Part shown: positions 62,459 through 64,000 of the stretch, one piece after another
Layout: each line of letters starts with the position of its first letter
Numbering within the stretch: the first letter of the stretch is position 1
Notes under the pieces: generated by a model
The model's database searches: none
Told to the model about the DNA's origin: nothing
What the model saw: only the letters and a program-made list of their open reading frames with translations
Assembly: GCF_001676875.1 (NCBI RefSeq)
Contig: NZ_JYKA01000001.1
Location: 124,001-188,000, forward strand
Direction: 5' to 3'
Source of the DNA: Chromobacterium subtsugae
GTDB lineage: Bacteria; Pseudomonadota; Gammaproteobacteria; Burkholderiales; Chromobacteriaceae
Length of the DNA stretch: 64,000 bases
Program-made: the position numbers and the translations under genes

Positions 62459-62539
62459 TTACAGGTGAACCGGCACCAGGACCGGACGCGGATTGCGGGG
62501 TTTGACCACCACCACCGCCTCTTGCATGCTGGTTTGCAT
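62459..62539 (-). CDS. 26-residue proline-rich peptide, candidate precursor of a RiPP-like product
   Basis: A short gene with an excellent ribosome binding site (AAGGAGA, five bases before ATG 62539) at the head of the diiron-enzyme operon. The N-terminus MQTSMQEA is followed by a four-valine run and the basic, proline-rich C-terminus KPRNPRPVLVPVHL. It is too short to fold alone and is placed where a RiPP precursor is expected, 96 bases before enzyme 1. The PRP-rich tail resembles proline-rich antimicrobial peptides in composition. Whether it is modified or just a leader peptide controlling the operon is not decided by sequence. Confidence 0.65.
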   Translation of the reverse strand: MQTSMQEAVVVVKPRNPRPVLVPVHL

Positions 62540-62919
62540 TTGGCTCTCCTTTGCTTGCGGAAAAGAAACAGCGCCTGGCTCAGGCGCTTTCTTATCTTAT
62601 GCCTGACAGTCCGCCTCAGAAATATCAAATACCTGTCATAAATAACTGTTTTTAAACAGATTTAACCTACCGCGCCAGCCAAAACCTGCCGGCAGCAGGC
62701 CGCGCGCGTCTCTCCCCCCTGCCTGCCAGCGCGCCGCTCATCCGCATCGACTTGACATCGATGCCTCCCCGGCTATAACCACCACATGAATATATTCCAA
62801 ACAAGTATCAATTCTAAGTAATAACACCTATATAGCATTACCCGGCCCAACTTCCGGCCCGCCGGCTTGCATATCAAGGGAGACCACCCCGCCTCGGCAA
62901 TCCACCAGGGAGATTCGAC
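62540..62919. promoter_or_regulatory. divergent promoter and leader region of the peptide operon
   Basis: AT-rich. On the minus strand a hairpin (AGCGCCTG / CAGGCGCT, 62570-62588, 3-base loop) followed by a T-rich run lies just upstream of the peptide's ribosome binding site and could act as an attenuator or a terminator. A small dyad CTGTTT-TT-AAACAG (62646-62659) may be an operator. The region also carries the promoter of the plus-strand gene at 62920. Confidence 0.45.
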
Positions 62920-63759
62920 ATGAACCTGTTCCAACGCGCAGCCGCGCCGCTAGCCATCAGCCGCAACAACCTCGGCCCCTTGGCCGAACTGGCCGGCAAC
63001 TGGGTAGGCCACGGCTACAACATGATCGCGGTGCCCGACCACCAAAACCACAAGCCTTTTCGCCTGATCGTCAACGCCACCAAGGAAACGCTGGCCTTCA
63101 CCCCGATAGGCGGCCCGGTGCCGAATCGCGGCTCGCTGCAAAACGACATCGACATCTTCGGCCTCACCTATCTGCAACAGGTCAACGACGCCGCCACCGA
63201 CGAAGGCATTCACATCGAACCCGGCATCTGGCTGCATGTGCCCGCCACCAGCGACCCGAAAAAACCCGCCACCATCGTGCGCCAATCCACCATCCCGCAT
63301 GGCGATTCGCTACTGGCAGGGGGAGAAAGCTCCTGTGAAAAGCGCGCTCCCCACATCGCGCCGGCCAGCACCGAACCCCATCGGGTGGATGGCAAGCCGT
63401 TGCCATTCGGCTATACCGATCCCTACCAGAACGGCAAGTTTCCTCCCGGCTTCGACATGAAAAACCCCAACCAGGCGCTGGTGGACGTGCTGCAATACCA
63501 GCAGCAGCAGCTGGAGTTGAAGGTGGTCGAAACCATCAACCTGAAGGTCAGCACCAACGATGCCGGCGGCATCACCAACATTCCCTTCATCGTCAAGAAT
63601 GCCAACGCCACCCACATGGACGCCATTTTCTGGATTGAAACCGTCCAGCGCCCCGACGGCTCGCAGTTCATGCAGTTGCAGTACACGCAGACCGTGCTGC
63701 TGGTATTCGAGGAAATCGTCTGGCCGCACGTCTCGGTCGCCACGCTGCTCAAGCGCTAG
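62920..63759 (+). CDS. heme-binding-like beta-barrel protein
   Basis: A 279-residue protein without a signal peptide. GPLAELAGNWVGHGYNMIAVPDH, NRGSLQNDIDIFGLTYLQQVND, GIHIEPGIWLHVPAT, ATIVRQSTIPHGDSLLAGG and THMDAIFWIETVQ match a widespread family annotated as heme-binding or peroxidase-like, with a nitrobindin/lipocalin-type barrel. Function is not established. It is divergent from the peptide operon; a terminator follows. Confidence 0.65.
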   Translation: MNLFQRAAAPLAISRNNLGPLAELAGNWVGHGYNMIAVPDHQNHKPFRLIVNATKETLAFTPIGGPVPNRGSLQNDIDIFGLTYLQQVNDAATDEGIHIEPGIWLHVPATSDPKKPATIVRQSTIPHGDSLLAGGESSCEKRAPHIAPASTEPHRVDGKPLPFGYTDPYQNGKFPPGFDMKNPNQALVDVLQYQQQQLELKVVETINLKVSTNDAGGITNIPFIVKNANATHMDAIFWIETVQRPDGSQFMQLQYTQTVLLVFEEIVWPHVSVATLLKR

Positions 63760-63793
63760 GCCTCCCCGTCTCGCCATACGGCGCGGCATAAAA

Positions 63794-63823
63794 AAGGGAT
63801 GGCGCCCTTTGGCGCCATCCCTT
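63794..63823. terminator. hairpin terminator between convergent genes
   Basis: Perfect 13-bp stem AAGGGATGGCGCC / GGCGCCATCCCTT with a CTTT loop, preceded by an A run (T run on the minus strand), so it can serve both convergent genes. Confidence 0.8.
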
Positions 63824-63844
63824 GCGCCAAAAGGCGCTCAGTCC

Positions 63845-64000
63845 TCATGCATCGCTGGCCGAAAAAATCTCGCCAGGTATCATCGCGGTGCTCAGATTGG
63901 GAAAGTCCCGCACCGACGCATGCTGCCTGTCGTCGCCGGTGACCATGCGCAGCAGCAGATTGGTGCCGGCCTGGAAATACAGCGTGGACGGTCCCTTGCC
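63845..64000 (-). CDS. C-terminal fragment of a gene running off the window
   Basis: An open frame of 51 residues ending IPGEIFSASDA, entering from the window edge. No domain recognisable from the fragment (LYFQAGTNLLLRMVTGDD). High-GC codon use and a shared terminator support a real gene. Confidence 0.6.
   Translation of the reverse strand, partial: GKGPSTLYFQAGTNLLLRMVTGDDRQHASVRDFPNLSTAMIPGEIFSASDA

Noticed and set aside
1-64000. CRISPR arrays, tRNA and rRNA genes
   Set aside because: No regularly spaced direct repeats, and no tRNA- or rRNA-like sequence noticed on reading; absence was judged by eye only.

Overview
The window is a GC-rich bacterial chromosome segment. Gene content (M9 collagenase, LuxR-type and Lrp regulators, FucP/transaldolase pair, HTH-citrate synthase, many c-di-GMP proteins) fits a betaproteobacterium, most likely Chromobacterium or a close relative; this genus call is an inference from gene content only. 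Positions 1120-25745 are visibly more AT-rich and are an accessory island inserted directly after msrB. The rest is dense, high-GC backbone.

Island (1120-25745). A complete Tn7-like transposon can be delimited to the base: 1133-18354 (17,222 bp), with TGTAGGGA...CCCTACA termini, a 5-bp target duplication GGTGT on both sides, and repeated TnsB-type sites inside each end. It encodes TnsA, TnsB, TnsC and a long TniQ/TnsD. Its cargo is two orphan antitoxin-like regulators, a sigma-70 factor, a NERD-nuclease/UvrD-like helicase, and a three-gene DISARM-like operon (drmB, drmA, drmMII). Two more right ends of the same family lie downstream, at 21929 and 25745. They close an NAD-salvage cassette (nrtR, prs-like, nadV) and a helicase-DUF2726 plus CPCC-protein cassette, neither with its own transposase. 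The island therefore looks like serial insertions of one transposon family at the 3' end of msrB.

Backbone 25800-42400: a QseBC-like two-component system, PAP2 phosphatase, cytochromes b561 and b562, an Lrp regulator divergent from a LysE exporter (with a 27-bp perfect palindrome between them), LysR, a second LysE, a YbaK deacylase, NagD, a CpxRA-like system divergent from a CpxP/Spy-like protein with a perfect CpxR box, and a LuxR regulator followed by transaldolase and FucP genes.

Backbone 42500-56200: a CoA-transferase divergent from an HTH-citrate synthase fusion, a diguanylate cyclase, a membrane protein, a secreted collagenase, then a sensory group (PAS-AraC regulator, PAS-HisKA_2 kinase, REC-PAS-GGDEF-EAL protein) and a cold-shock protein.

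The most novel locus is a seven-gene minus-strand operon (62539 to 56246). It has a 26-residue proline-rich peptide with a strong ribosome binding site, three paralogous heme-oxygenase-like diiron enzymes with identical metal-ligand spacing and N-terminal winged-helix-like domains, a class III aminotransferase, an EamA exporter and a GNAT acetyltransferase. It looks like an undescribed peptide-modification (RiPP-like) pathway. The window closes with a heme-binding-family protein and a partial gene.
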